Assembly (NCBI GenBank): GCA_023487615.1 | Contig: JAMDBH010000144.1 | Location: 1 to 7,470, forward strand | From: Gammaproteobacteria bacterium | GTDB taxonomy: Bacteria > Pseudomonadota > Gammaproteobacteria > SURF-13 | DNA length: 7,470 bases | Direction: 5' to 3' | Shown: positions 1-7,092 of the stretch, in pieces | Layout of the letters: each line of letters opens with the position of its first letter | Numbering within the stretch: the first letter of the stretch is position 1 | The notes under the pieces: model-generated | What the model saw: the letters and a program-made list of their open reading frames with translations, nothing else | Database searches by the model: none | What the model was told of the DNA's origin: nothing | Program-made: the position numbers and the translations under genes

Positions 1-42
1 GGTAGATGGGGTCTAACGTTAGTTATGTTGCAGGACTGAAAG

Positions 43-303
43 TTGAGTATATCTGGTAGCACGAAGAAAACAGCCCCTACTCACTATGCGCGGGTGTTAT
101 CACCACGAGGAGTTTACCCGGCTGAAAGCCTCTACTTCGATGACGCTGCTTATATTCGAGATGATGAACTTTCGTTTTCTGTATGTCGGTTCAGAAAACA
201 TACAAGAGGCGGCGATGATGAATCGTATAGTGAAGTCGAATGGTTAAACCTGACCGAAGTGCGTCTATATGGCAGTCTTATGTTGTCGGTGGACAGCACG
301 TAG
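43..303 (+). CDS. Small hypothetical protein, 86 aa, TTG start
   Basis: I do not recognise this protein. The reading frame starts at TTG, preceded by AGGA at 32-35 with 7 nt spacing; an in-frame stop at 37-39 rules out an earlier start, and the first ATG in frame lies near the C-terminus. The product is soluble-looking and acidic in its middle (DDAAYIRDDELSF, GGDDESYSEVEW), with no membrane segment or signal peptide. Its base composition is low for the window (about 43% G+C over 121-180). The stop codon TAG at 301-303 lies inside the CGTAGGG end of a repeat that begins at 299, so the natural C-terminus may have been replaced when the repeat inserted. It could be a truncated remnant or a chance ORF. 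The opposite-strand frame is no more convincing. Confidence 0.4.
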   Translation: MSISGSTKKTAPTHYARVLSPRGVYPAESLYFDDAAYIRDDELSFSVCRFRKHTRGGDDESYSEVEWLNLTEVRLYGSLMLSVDST

Positions 304-383
304 GGCAGAATAACCAAAGGGCATTGCGCCGCATGTGTCTCGGCCAACCATCCGGTGCAATGCGCTACGCTTCGCACCCTACG
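299..383. repeat. Palindromic intergenic repeat with CGTAGGG ends
   Basis: The 85-bp segment begins with CGTAGGG (299-305) and ends with its exact reverse complement CCCTACG (377-383). Its left half contains a degenerate inner hairpin (GGGCAGAATAACC facing GGGCATTGCGCC); its right half carries CAATGCGCTACGCTTCGCACC. This layout matches non-coding REP/MITE-like repeats scattered between genes in many Pseudomonadota; that family link is from general knowledge, not from a search. It supplies the stop codon of the upstream small ORF. No coding capacity is apparent. Confidence 0.6.
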
Positions 384-450
384 GGCTGCCAGGGCTCCGC
401 GTAGGTTTGGCCGGTGGCGGGTATCGCTCAACGCGGAGCCCGTTAGGTGC
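375..450. repeat. Long inverted repeat upstream of hicB-like gene
   Basis: GGGCTCCGCGT (392-402) is matched by ACGCGGAGCCC (431-441), a perfect 11-bp stem with a 28-nt loop. The similarity extends outward: the left arm starting at 375 (GCACCCTACGGGCT...) resembles the reverse complement of the right arm (GCACCTAACGGGCT...) if a 9-nt piece, GCCAGGGCT, is treated as an insertion in the left arm. It abuts and slightly overlaps the repeat at 299-383, so the whole 299-450 stretch is repeat-derived. It ends 28 bp before the HicB-like start codon and could affect the leader of that transcript. Confidence 0.55.
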
Positions 451-468
451 AACAATGTTTCAAGCTTT

Positions 469-473
469 GGAGG
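469..473 (+). promoter_or_regulatory. Ribosome binding site of hicB-like ORF
   Basis: GGAGG ends 5 nt before the ATG at 479. This site decides the start: the frame is open further upstream to an ATG at 455 and beyond into the repeat, but only the 479 start has a strong Shine-Dalgarno sequence and begins where HicB-family similarity (MKSEYTAVIKE) begins. Confidence 0.75.
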
Positions 474-478
474 TGTAT

Positions 479-646
479 ATGAAATCTGAATATACGGCGG
501 TAATCAAGGAAGTGGACGATTGGTGGGTTGGCTGGATTGAAGAGGTTCCCGGTGTAAATTGCCAGGAGCAAACTTACGAAGAGTTAGTAGGAAGCCTGAA
601 GGAAACATTACAAGAAGCGCTGGCTGCCTCACCCCTTCCCCCTTGA
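479..646 (+). CDS. HicB-like antitoxin-fold protein, C-terminally shortened, 55 aa
   Basis: The protein carries the signature of the short HicB family: YTAVIKEVDDWWVGWIEEVPG followed by a CxEQTYEEL segment and a helix (SLKETLQEAL). In type II toxin-antitoxin systems HicB neutralises the mRNA-cleaving HicA, but many short HicB-like proteins are encoded alone. Family members of this type usually run to about 70 residues; here the helix is followed directly by AASPLPP and a stop, and that tail is read from a hairpin repeat starting near 627. The TGA (644-646) sits in the loop of that hairpin. No HicA (GSHH-type, about 60-80 aa) is encoded on either side, so it is an orphan in this window. It may be a functional minimal protein or a decaying one. 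Confidence 0.72.
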   Translation: MKSEYTAVIKEVDDWWVGWIEEVPGVNCQEQTYEELVGSLKETLQEALAASPLPP

Positions 647-672
647 TGGGGGAAGGCTGGGATGGGGGCGAG
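627..672. repeat. GC-rich hairpin repeat, copy 1, overlapping hicB-like 3' end
   Basis: CCTTCCCCC (634-642) and GGGGGAAGG (648-656) form a perfect 9-bp stem with a 5-nt loop TTGAT, flanked by CTCACC on the left and CTGGGATGGGGGCG on the right. The layout is that of a common dispersed intergenic hairpin. It could fold in the transcript and slow or end transcription of the HicB-like gene, but there is no T-run after it, so it is not a canonical intrinsic terminator. Confidence 0.6.
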
Positions 673-692
673 AATCCTGTCCATAAGTCAAT

Positions 693-741
693 TCACCCAC
701 CCCCCACCCTTACCCTCCCCCATCGAGGGTGAGGGAAATCG
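693..741. repeat. GC-rich hairpin repeat, copy 2, inverted relative to copy 1
   Basis: CCCTTACCCT (707-716) pairs with AGGGTGAGGG (726-735) over 10 positions with one T/G wobble and a 9-nt loop. Read on the minus strand it parallels copy 1: CCCTCACCCT, then CGATGGGGGAGGG, then a G-rich tail. The two copies therefore face each other about 20 bp apart, between the HicB-like gene and tadA, whose coding regions converge here. They may act as a two-way transcriptional barrier. The rest of 742-801 shows nothing I can identify. Confidence 0.55.
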
Positions 742-801
742 ACCAAAGAGCTATGTCGCGCTGTATAGCACATTGCGCACCAACCCACACCGAACAATGG
801 A

Positions 802-1380
<579 letters not shown>

Positions 1381-4059
1381 TCATCCGCCAAACCGCGCTG
1401 CCAGACCTGCAAGGGTGATATTCTCCGCAATCTCATCATGCGGAATCAGCAGGTAGCGCCACGGATTGCCGCCATTGATCGCCGCATGATCCGAGGCGTT
1501 AGCACACCATTTGAGAGCTGATTCTTTCTTGGCAATGACGATTGGGTCGTCGAGTTCTTTACGCATTTTTGGTTCGAGCATGTATTTCGTATCTTCGGTT
1601 TCCGCGACGAAGTCCGGCTGGTATTCGAGGTGATCCACGCCGTAGAAAATCGGGAACTGGCCTTTGGCGGGCTTAAACCACTTGATAGCGTCGCGCTCCA
1701 GAATCACCGCCAGCTTTCGCTCCGCGTCGGAATCGAATTTCTGCACCCGGTAGAGGCAGCGCTGGAATCCGCCGAACAGATATTTTGCCATGTTGCTCTT
1801 GTCCGCTGGTGCTACGCGGTAGTCCGCCGGCGGTTCTTCGACATTATGGGTGTAGGCACTTTGTTTCAGTTCGGTGAAGCCCTTGCTCACCTTCACCTCA
1901 TAACCAACTGCATCTTCCCAATAGGGTTCCTGCATCTGGGCGTGGATGAACCGCGCAATATCACGCTGGTAGCAGCGCAGCACCTTGCGCGTGTCATCTT
2001 CGGAAAGGTAGCCCTGGAAATGCCGCACTGTCTGCGCGGCCAGATCGTAGAGCAGGTCGGCATGGTCGTCATAGGAAATGTCGTCAAAATCCACCAGGCC
2101 ATTTACCACATAGTCCTCTAACCGTGCCTCATCGAGGCTGCCGCGGCCAAGCGACACAACCTCAAGCTGATTGGTTCGCAGGTGTTGAATCCATAACTCG
2201 TCGGAAACAGCTGGGTACTTCAGCGTGTCGAGCTTAAGCGTGAAGGGTTTAAAGCCCGACTTCACCTCGCCTTTCGGCACTACCAGGATGCGCGGGATGC
2301 CGATCATCTGTTGCGTTACCAAGTCCGATGTCTTCGCTACCACGGCCGCGATATCCGGCTTCTCGCCAACACCTTCGAGATCCAGTTGTGACGGCCGATA
2401 CTGCTCCTCGACCGCCTTGACGATGGCAGCCTGGATTTCGGGCTTCTTCAGGTGCTCGATTGTGGGTAGCGTCTGCGGCTGATTCTCCAGCTTGCGGATC
2501 ACCTCCCAGGCGATCTGCGCCACCTTCTGCTCTTCCGGTTCGGTGAAAACAGGCGCCTGATCCTGCCCGGCCACCGTCGTGCTGCTCGTCACCTGTGCGG
2601 GCTTTAACCCCAGCTTGGTGGCGAGTTGCGATTGCGACACCACCGTGACCGTCTTCTGCCCGAGTTCGTCCGCATCCAGTACCACTGCCTGCAGGTGAAT
2701 GGCGGAGTCCGGCTTGTTGGCCTCGTCGATGATCTCCTGAAACTTGTCATGGGCGACGATGTTCAGCCGGTCCACGGCGGTCACGCCCGTGCGTTTGCCG
2801 TAGGGCAGGCGCAGGCCGCGACCGATAGACTGCTCGATCAGGATGCGTGCATTAGCGGCGCGCAACGGAACGATGGTGTAGAGATTGGTCACGTCCCAGC
2901 CTTCCTTGAGCATATTGACGTGGATGACGATCTCCGTCGGCTCTTCAGTGTGCTCCACCTTGAGCAGCCGCTCGATCATCTCCTCCTCGTCCTTGCCGGT
3001 CTTGCTGGAGTCCACCTGGATGACCTTGTCCTTGTAACGCCCGTCGAAGAAGCCGTCAGACTGGATCAACTTCAGCAACTGCCCGGCATGGGTCGTGTCG
3101 CGGGCAATCACCAGCAGGAAGGGTTTCACGATGGGGCTGTCACTCTCGCGGGCATAGGTCTCCAGTTCCACCTTCACGCTCTCATGCAGACGCACGCCAT
3201 CTTCCAGCTTCATCCGCTCGACCTCTTCCGCCGACATGCCCGCCGGGTTGAAGTTCTTGCGCGTAACCACCGCCGGTTCCTTCACGAAGCCATCCGCCAT
3301 TGCCTTGCTCAGCGGGTAGTCGTAGATCACGTTCTTGAACGCCACCGCGCCGCGAGCGGATTCCACAAACGGCGTTGCTGTAAGCTCCAGCCCGAGGATG
3401 GGCTTCAGTTCGTTGATGGCGCGCAGCCCCGCGCTCGCGCGGTAGCGGTGCGACTCGTCCATCAGCAGCACCAGATCGGGTAGCCCGGCCAGATAGTCGA
3501 AGTAGCTCTCGCCGATGTATTCCGACAGCCGCTTGATGCGCGGCGCCCTGCCGCCGCGCACTTCGGACGTGATCTTCGAGATGTTGAAGATGTTCACCCG
3601 CACGCCACCAAACAACGTGGACGAAGCCGGGTCGTGCTGCTCGTAGTTGTCCCCGGTGACGATCACCGGCACATCTGTCGCAAACTCCGCAATCCCCTTA
3701 AATACATATTTCGGTGTGTTAGGCGTGAAATCGGTGATCAGCTTGTTGTAGATGGTCAGGTTCGGCGCCAGCACGAAGAAGTTGTTGATGCCGTGGGCCA
3801 GATGCAGATAACTGATAAAGGCACCCATCAGCCGCGTCTTGCCCACGCCGGTGGCGAGCGCGAAGCAGAGCGACGGGAACTCGCGCTCGAAGTCCGTGAC
3901 CGACGGAAACTCGCTGCGGATGGTCTCCAGCACGGCGGCAATATCAGCGTTCTTCCTGGGCGGGGCGATTTCGGTAATGCGGTCGAGAATCTCCAACGAG
4001 CGGTGTTGGGGCGGGCGCAGGCTCAAGCGGCCGGCAATGGCGTTCACATGGCGGTTCAT
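1381..4059 (-). CDS. res: Type III restriction enzyme, Res subunit (helicase-nuclease)
   Basis: Res partners Mod: the complex recognises an asymmetric unmethylated site, uses ATP to move or switch along DNA, and cleaves some distance away. The 892-aa product is near normal length. An SF2 helicase core is visible in order: Walker A ATGVGKT (69-75), DESH box (201-204, in VLLMDESHRYRA), TATP (227-230) and motif VI QSIGRGLR (410-417). The C-terminal region carries a PD-(D/E)XK nuclease: conserved E780, P815-D816 and E829-P-K831, followed by a conserved ALKWC...GGNPWRYLLIPHDE tail. No frameshift or missing key residue is seen, so it should be active. Its ATG overlaps the mod stop as ATGA and has GGAGG 7 nt upstream (4067-4071), implying coupled translation. 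The gene is GC-rich like the conserved parts of mod. Confidence 0.93.
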   Translation of the reverse strand: MNRHVNAIAGRLSLRPPQHRSLEILDRITEIAPPRKNADIAAVLETIRSEFPSVTDFEREFPSLCFALATGVGKTRLMGAFISYLHLAHGINNFFVLAPNLTIYNKLITDFTPNTPKYVFKGIAEFATDVPVIVTGDNYEQHDPASSTLFGGVRVNIFNISKITSEVRGGRAPRIKRLSEYIGESYFDYLAGLPDLVLLMDESHRYRASAGLRAINELKPILGLELTATPFVESARGAVAFKNVIYDYPLSKAMADGFVKEPAVVTRKNFNPAGMSAEEVERMKLEDGVRLHESVKVELETYARESDSPIVKPFLLVIARDTTHAGQLLKLIQSDGFFDGRYKDKVIQVDSSKTGKDEEEMIERLLKVEHTEEPTEIVIHVNMLKEGWDVTNLYTIVPLRAANARILIEQSIGRGLRLPYGKRTGVTAVDRLNIVAHDKFQEIIDEANKPDSAIHLQAVVLDADELGQKTVTVVSQSQLATKLGLKPAQVTSSTTVAGQDQAPVFTEPEEQKVAQIAWEVIRKLENQPQTLPTIEHLKKPEIQAAIVKAVEEQYRPSQLDLEGVGEKPDIAAVVAKTSDLVTQQMIGIPRILVVPKGEVKSGFKPFTLKLDTLKYPAVSDELWIQHLRTNQLEVVSLGRGSLDEARLEDYVVNGLVDFDDISYDDHADLLYDLAAQTVRHFQGYLSEDDTRKVLRCYQRDIARFIHAQMQEPYWEDAVGYEVKVSKGFTELKQSAYTHNVEEPPADYRVAPADKSNMAKYLFGGFQRCLYRVQKFDSDAERKLAVILERDAIKWFKPAKGQFPIFYGVDHLEYQPDFVAETEDTKYMLEPKMRKELDDPIVIAKKESALKWCANASDHAAINGGNPWRYLLIPHDEIAENITLAGLAARFGG

Positions 4060-5780
4060 GCGTCCACCTCCTCACCGAAGAGCTTCTGTTGTCCTAGCTC
4101 AGGAGGTGCTTTGGGTAGGTTTTCTACCTGCAACGAATAATCATCATGCCCCCACTCACAGCGCGACAGCACCTGCTTTGGAATTTTCTTCACGGTGAGA
4201 TTCGGATACTCACCATGCCCACGGAAAGCGGTGCACAACACCAGCAGGCTGCGATCCGGCCCCACTTCGTCGCTCAACTGCTGCAACTGCTCATGGGTCA
4301 GGCTGGCGGTGGTCACATACACGAAATCCCGCTCGGTGGAGTAGCCGTGTTGCCAGTACACCGAATCCGAAGGCGCATAGGTAAAGCCCTCCAACTTGCA
4401 CAGCGCCTCTGCCAGCATGGCGGCGTTGTAGTCGTGGTTGATGACCCAGTTGCCCCACTTGTCCTTTTCCAGTAGCGAAGGCGCGAGCCGGTAGTAGCGA
4501 AAGCCGCCGCCGCCCATCCAGTCAACGCTCTTCGTGATGCCGCCGGGGTCTTCGCCGTCGATCACCTTCTTCAGGCGCGGAATGATGTGGGTGTGGCAGT
4601 GTTCGCCCAACTCCACCATGATCCAGCGCCGACCCATCTTGTGGGCAACTGCACCGGTGGTGCCGGAGCCGGCGAAGGAGTCGAGAACAATATCTCCGGG
4701 GGCGGTTGTGAGATCAAAGCACCGTTTTATCAGAGCCTCCGGCTTCTTTCCTTTGGGGAACTCGACGCCCCCTTCGTTGTGCAAGTTATTGGACAGAATG
4801 TCCTCCCACATGCTCGTTAGCGGCTCACCTGCAACGTGCTGCCCATCTATAAATTTTAGCTTGTCTGAGTAGAAGAGAATTCGCTGACCGCCCACAAAGT
4901 ACATGTCTGAATAACCTTCCCGCCCAAGCTTCATCACAACACTTGCGTTGGCCTTGGAGGCGTCAATCATCTCCCGAGCAGCACTGCTAACCGCAGAGTA
5001 ATCCGGTCGAGCAAGCTGAATCACACGCCTAGCATTCTTGAGAACGAAGTCAGATATTCTTTTCTCGTATTCTTCACCGAGTTCTTTCTTGAGGCCTCTT
5101 TCGGGCAGACTCAGGCTCCGCGCGAACGCACTTGTAAGAGTTGTAAATTTCCAGTGCAAAAATGGCTCGTCGAAATTTTCGATATATTGGCCATATCTCT
5201 TATCTCGCTCGGCACGTGCGGTGAAAACGCGGTTCGGGCTCCATGCCGATTTGTTCTTCGCGTAGATGAGTACAAAGTTCGTTGTGCTAACCACGCCGGG
5301 GTTGATCGACTTATGCCCAGTCGCAGATCCCTGCTTGAAAGTGACGACGGAAACCCTGTTCGGCCTCCCAAACACTTCATCGAGCATAACAATCAGATAC
5401 CCGAGTTCGTTGTCGTCGATATGCACGAACAACGTACCATCTTCTGAGAGTAGTCTCCGAAGAACCTCAAGCCGATCGCGAATCAAGCCAAGCCAGATTG
5501 AGTGTTCGTATCCATCGTCGTAGTGCTCAAACGCTTGCTGGGTGTTGAATGGCGGATCAATATAGATGCACTTCACCTTGCCCGCGAACTCCGCCTCCAG
5601 CGCCTTCAGCGCCAACAGGTTGTCCCCGAAGATCAGCCGGTTGTCGAAGACATCGTTCTCCGTCACCCGATGCGCCGCGTGATAAGACTTCTCCGCGTCT
5701 TCCAGCAGAATCCGCGGCTCCAGCTTCGGCCTGTTCTCCTTCCCGATCCAGGTGAGTTCGAGTTTTTGTTTTTTACTCAT
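4056..5780 (-). CDS. mod: Type III DNA methyltransferase, Mod subunit (N6-adenine)
   Basis: Mod methylates adenine in one strand of the recognition site using S-adenosylmethionine and provides sequence specificity for the Mod-Res complex. The 574-aa protein has catalytic DPPF (75-78, in CIYIDPPFNT) before the SAM-binding DSFAGSGTT (367-375), the beta order expected of type III Mod proteins. Between them, residues of about 140-333 form the target-recognition region. The C-terminal 200 residues (VDWMGGGGFRYYRLAPS onward) resemble those of Mod proteins paired with this Res type. The recognition region is much lower in G+C (40-47% in sampled 60-base lines) than the flanks (60-70%), pointing to exchange of specificity. 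The start lacks a strong Shine-Dalgarno but opens a typical MSKKQKLELTWIGK N-terminus. A second, partial copy of its 5' region lies upstream at 7090-7452. Confidence 0.93.
   Translation of the reverse strand: MSKKQKLELTWIGKENRPKLEPRILLEDAEKSYHAAHRVTENDVFDNRLIFGDNLLALKALEAEFAGKVKCIYIDPPFNTQQAFEHYDDGYEHSIWLGLIRDRLEVLRRLLSEDGTLFVHIDDNELGYLIVMLDEVFGRPNRVSVVTFKQGSATGHKSINPGVVSTTNFVLIYAKNKSAWSPNRVFTARAERDKRYGQYIENFDEPFLHWKFTTLTSAFARSLSLPERGLKKELGEEYEKRISDFVLKNARRVIQLARPDYSAVSSAAREMIDASKANASVVMKLGREGYSDMYFVGGQRILFYSDKLKFIDGQHVAGEPLTSMWEDILSNNLHNEGGVEFPKGKKPEALIKRCFDLTTAPGDIVLDSFAGSGTTGAVAHKMGRRWIMVELGEHCHTHIIPRLKKVIDGEDPGGITKSVDWMGGGGFRYYRLAPSLLEKDKWGNWVINHDYNAAMLAEALCKLEGFTYAPSDSVYWQHGYSTERDFVYVTTASLTHEQLQQLSDEVGPDRSLLVLCTAFRGHGEYPNLTVKKIPKQVLSRCEWGHDDYSLQVENLPKAPPELGQQKLFGEEVDA
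5358..5720 (-). repeat. Direct repeat (mod copy of the mod/mod' shared block)
   Basis: This 363-bp block encodes Mod residues 21-141 and aligns without gaps to 7090-7452 in the same orientation. At protein level 93 of 121 positions agree by my hand alignment. The DNA is most similar in the portion around 5570-5720. Recombination between the two copies would remove the PIN-like gene. Confidence 0.8.
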
Positions 5781-5783
5781 TGG

Positions 5784-5827
5784 GTTTGCCGATTCGTTTG
5801 CCAGCCCTTGCTGCCAGGCGTTTGGCC
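5784..5827. promoter_or_regulatory. Iterated GTTTGCC motifs upstream of mod
   Basis: In the 53-bp gap between the PIN-like gene and mod, GTTTGCC occurs at 5784-5790 and 5796-5802, and the related GTTTGGCC at 5820-5827, so the starts are 12 and 24 bp apart. A looser match, CTTGCTGCC, lies at 5807-5815. Read on the coding strand this is repeated GGCAAAC just ahead of the mod ATG. It could be an operator for a regulator of mod or simply a decayed tandem duplication; no known regulator site is recognised. Confidence 0.3.
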
Positions 5828-5833
5828 GCGCCG

Positions 5834-7024
5834 CTATAGGTCCAGTTGCGTCAGTAGATCGTCTAGCGAGGGGACAATTACCGTTTGAAATCGACGACCT
5901 AAATCTCTAAAGCAGTCGGCCATTGCCGCATCGCATCGGAAGTAATCAACATGAGGAATGTAGGCGGCGTGGGCCATATCGCCGAAGTCGCTCCGCTTTA
6001 ACTTGCGCGGGTGATCTGGCGGAAGCAACGACCGGCTAACAACAGTCATAAATGCTTCCGCAAACGAAAAGTACGTTGGCGCTGTTTTCGCCGCCTCTTC
6101 TAAACTCGAGAATGGTCTGAATCCGCTGTCTTTGCCCACTAGCGCTTCAACAATGCGCTCATCTTGAGCGCACAACATACTCTCCCTAATATTCTGGTAA
6201 TGCTTCTCTGCTTCTTTGCTCCGCTCATCATCTGTCCACGTGGGCGCGATCGCCCATAATTGCTTTCGCTGCGGCGTGAATATCTCAACGTTATTAGCGC
6301 CTAGTTCTCGTAGCCACCCTATTAGCTTTTGCATACTTTCGAAGTTAGCCAAGTACACCGCTGCGAATTCCTTGGGATCAGCGAGCGGCTGTAGAAAAGC
6401 ATCCTCCACCGCGCGCGCGCTGCATTGGCCGGAATAGAACCTACGGAAAACGTCCACACATCGCTCGAAACCAGGGAATTTGTTCGCAAGCTCCCGCGCC
6501 TGTCTTGCGGCTTCCTCACGTCCAGTCGGCAGGTTAACGCCAGTACCATCCTTCGTTAGTATCTTACGCCTCTGCGAGCGGGGAAGTGATTTCATTTGTA
6601 CTATGAACTCTTGCTTCTCCTTTTCTAGGTCAGCGGCGAAATCATCTAATCCCAGCATCCAGCGGCCGTCATCCGCATGCGCTCTTCTTGGGTCGAGAGC
6701 GACGTTTTGTGCACAAGCGCGAAGCTCAATTGTTGCGAGGTCGGAAAAATAGCGGAGCGCGTGCCGCCCGCAAAGCTCTCGGATCAAACGTAATCGCTGG
6801 ATACCGGGCTCAACTACATCGAGCGAGGCGGGGCTGCCTTCCATTATGTGCACGGCGGAGAATCGGCACTGAATCGTACCGCTGGACACGCCAGTCTTTA
6901 GTCGCGCGATGCTGCACGAACGCCAGTCTGCGTCACGCTTTGGGTCAGTCAGCGATGAAAAGTCGGCGTTGTCGAGATAGACCTGTGCTGGAAGGTTGGG
7001 GAACTTGCTTGAGGCGGGCATCAT
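5834..7024 (-). CDS. Uncharacterised protein with PIN-like nuclease features, 396 aa
   Basis: I do not recognise a named family. The ends of the protein resemble a PIN-like (VapC-type) nuclease: VYLDNADFSSL near the N-terminus (D18), SAVHIMEG with E62, and a C-terminal SDFGDMAHAAYIPHVDYFRCD segment (D346, D349, D360, D365) followed by a hydrophobic strand (TVIVPSLDDLL). In PIN folds clustered acidic residues at such positions bind metal and cleave RNA or DNA. The middle, residues about 90-320, is largely helical and charged with no motif I know; there is no signal peptide or membrane segment. The ATG at 7024 overlaps the mod' stop as TGATG; a TTG one codon earlier is less likely. It sits 53 bp upstream of mod in the same direction. 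G+C is low (45-47% in sampled lines) compared with res. Nuclease activity is inferred. Confidence 0.6.
   Translation of the reverse strand: MMPASSKFPNLPAQVYLDNADFSSLTDPKRDADWRSCSIARLKTGVSSGTIQCRFSAVHIMEGSPASLDVVEPGIQRLRLIRELCGRHALRYFSDLATIELRACAQNVALDPRRAHADDGRWMLGLDDFAADLEKEKQEFIVQMKSLPRSQRRKILTKDGTGVNLPTGREEAARQARELANKFPGFERCVDVFRRFYSGQCSARAVEDAFLQPLADPKEFAAVYLANFESMQKLIGWLRELGANNVEIFTPQRKQLWAIAPTWTDDERSKEAEKHYQNIRESMLCAQDERIVEALVGKDSGFRPFSSLEEAAKTAPTYFSFAEAFMTVVSRSLLPPDHPRKLKRSDFGDMAHAAYIPHVDYFRCDAAMADCFRDLGRRFQTVIVPSLDDLLTQLDL
6318..6336. repeat. 19-bp exact repeat, internal copy inside PIN-like gene
   Basis: The 19 bases CCTATTAGCTTTTGCATAC are identical to the final 19 bases of the window (7452-7470). 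Here they encode part of SMQKLIG in the PIN-like protein and are an ordinary piece of its reading frame, so this copy is the original and the terminal copy is the displaced one. Confidence 0.85.
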
Positions 7025-7070
7025 CAATTATGCTCATCCCATGACGCCAATAGCAACAACGTATCCTTTT

Positions 7071-7092
7071 GGTAGTGTCTCAGTTTGAAATT
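7071..7092. other. Breakpoint in mod' with possible insertion-sequence end
   Basis: Mod similarity ends here at the Asn codon 7092-7090. The minus-strand sequence that follows, AAACTGAGACACTACC, has the look of a transposon terminal inverted repeat as I remember them from IS21- or IS481-type elements. No transposase gene and no matching opposite end are present in the window, so this is a suggestion only. Confidence 0.2.

Noticed and set aside
1..39. Possible 3' end of an upstream gene ending at TGA 37-39
   Set aside because: Only 12 codons are visible and nothing in them is recognisable, so it cannot be supported as a feature.
335..478. N-terminal extension of the HicB-like ORF into the upstream repeat
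   Set aside because: The extra residues come from palindromic repeat DNA; the ATG at 479 has a good GGAGG site and matches the family start.
2626..3483. Long plus-strand ORF (285 aa) opposite res
   Set aside because: It is the antisense shadow of a GC-rich gene with strong codon bias; the minus-strand frame contains all helicase motifs, and the antisense translation has no recognisable domain.
3634..4140. Plus-strand ORF of 168 aa across the res start and mod end
   Set aside because: It covers the N-terminal part of res, including Walker A in the opposite strand, and shows no domain of its own.
5763..5780. A-runs at the start of mod as a phase-variation tract
   Set aside because: The runs are only five to six bases long with no longer tandem repeat; phase-variable type III mods normally carry clearly longer repeats.
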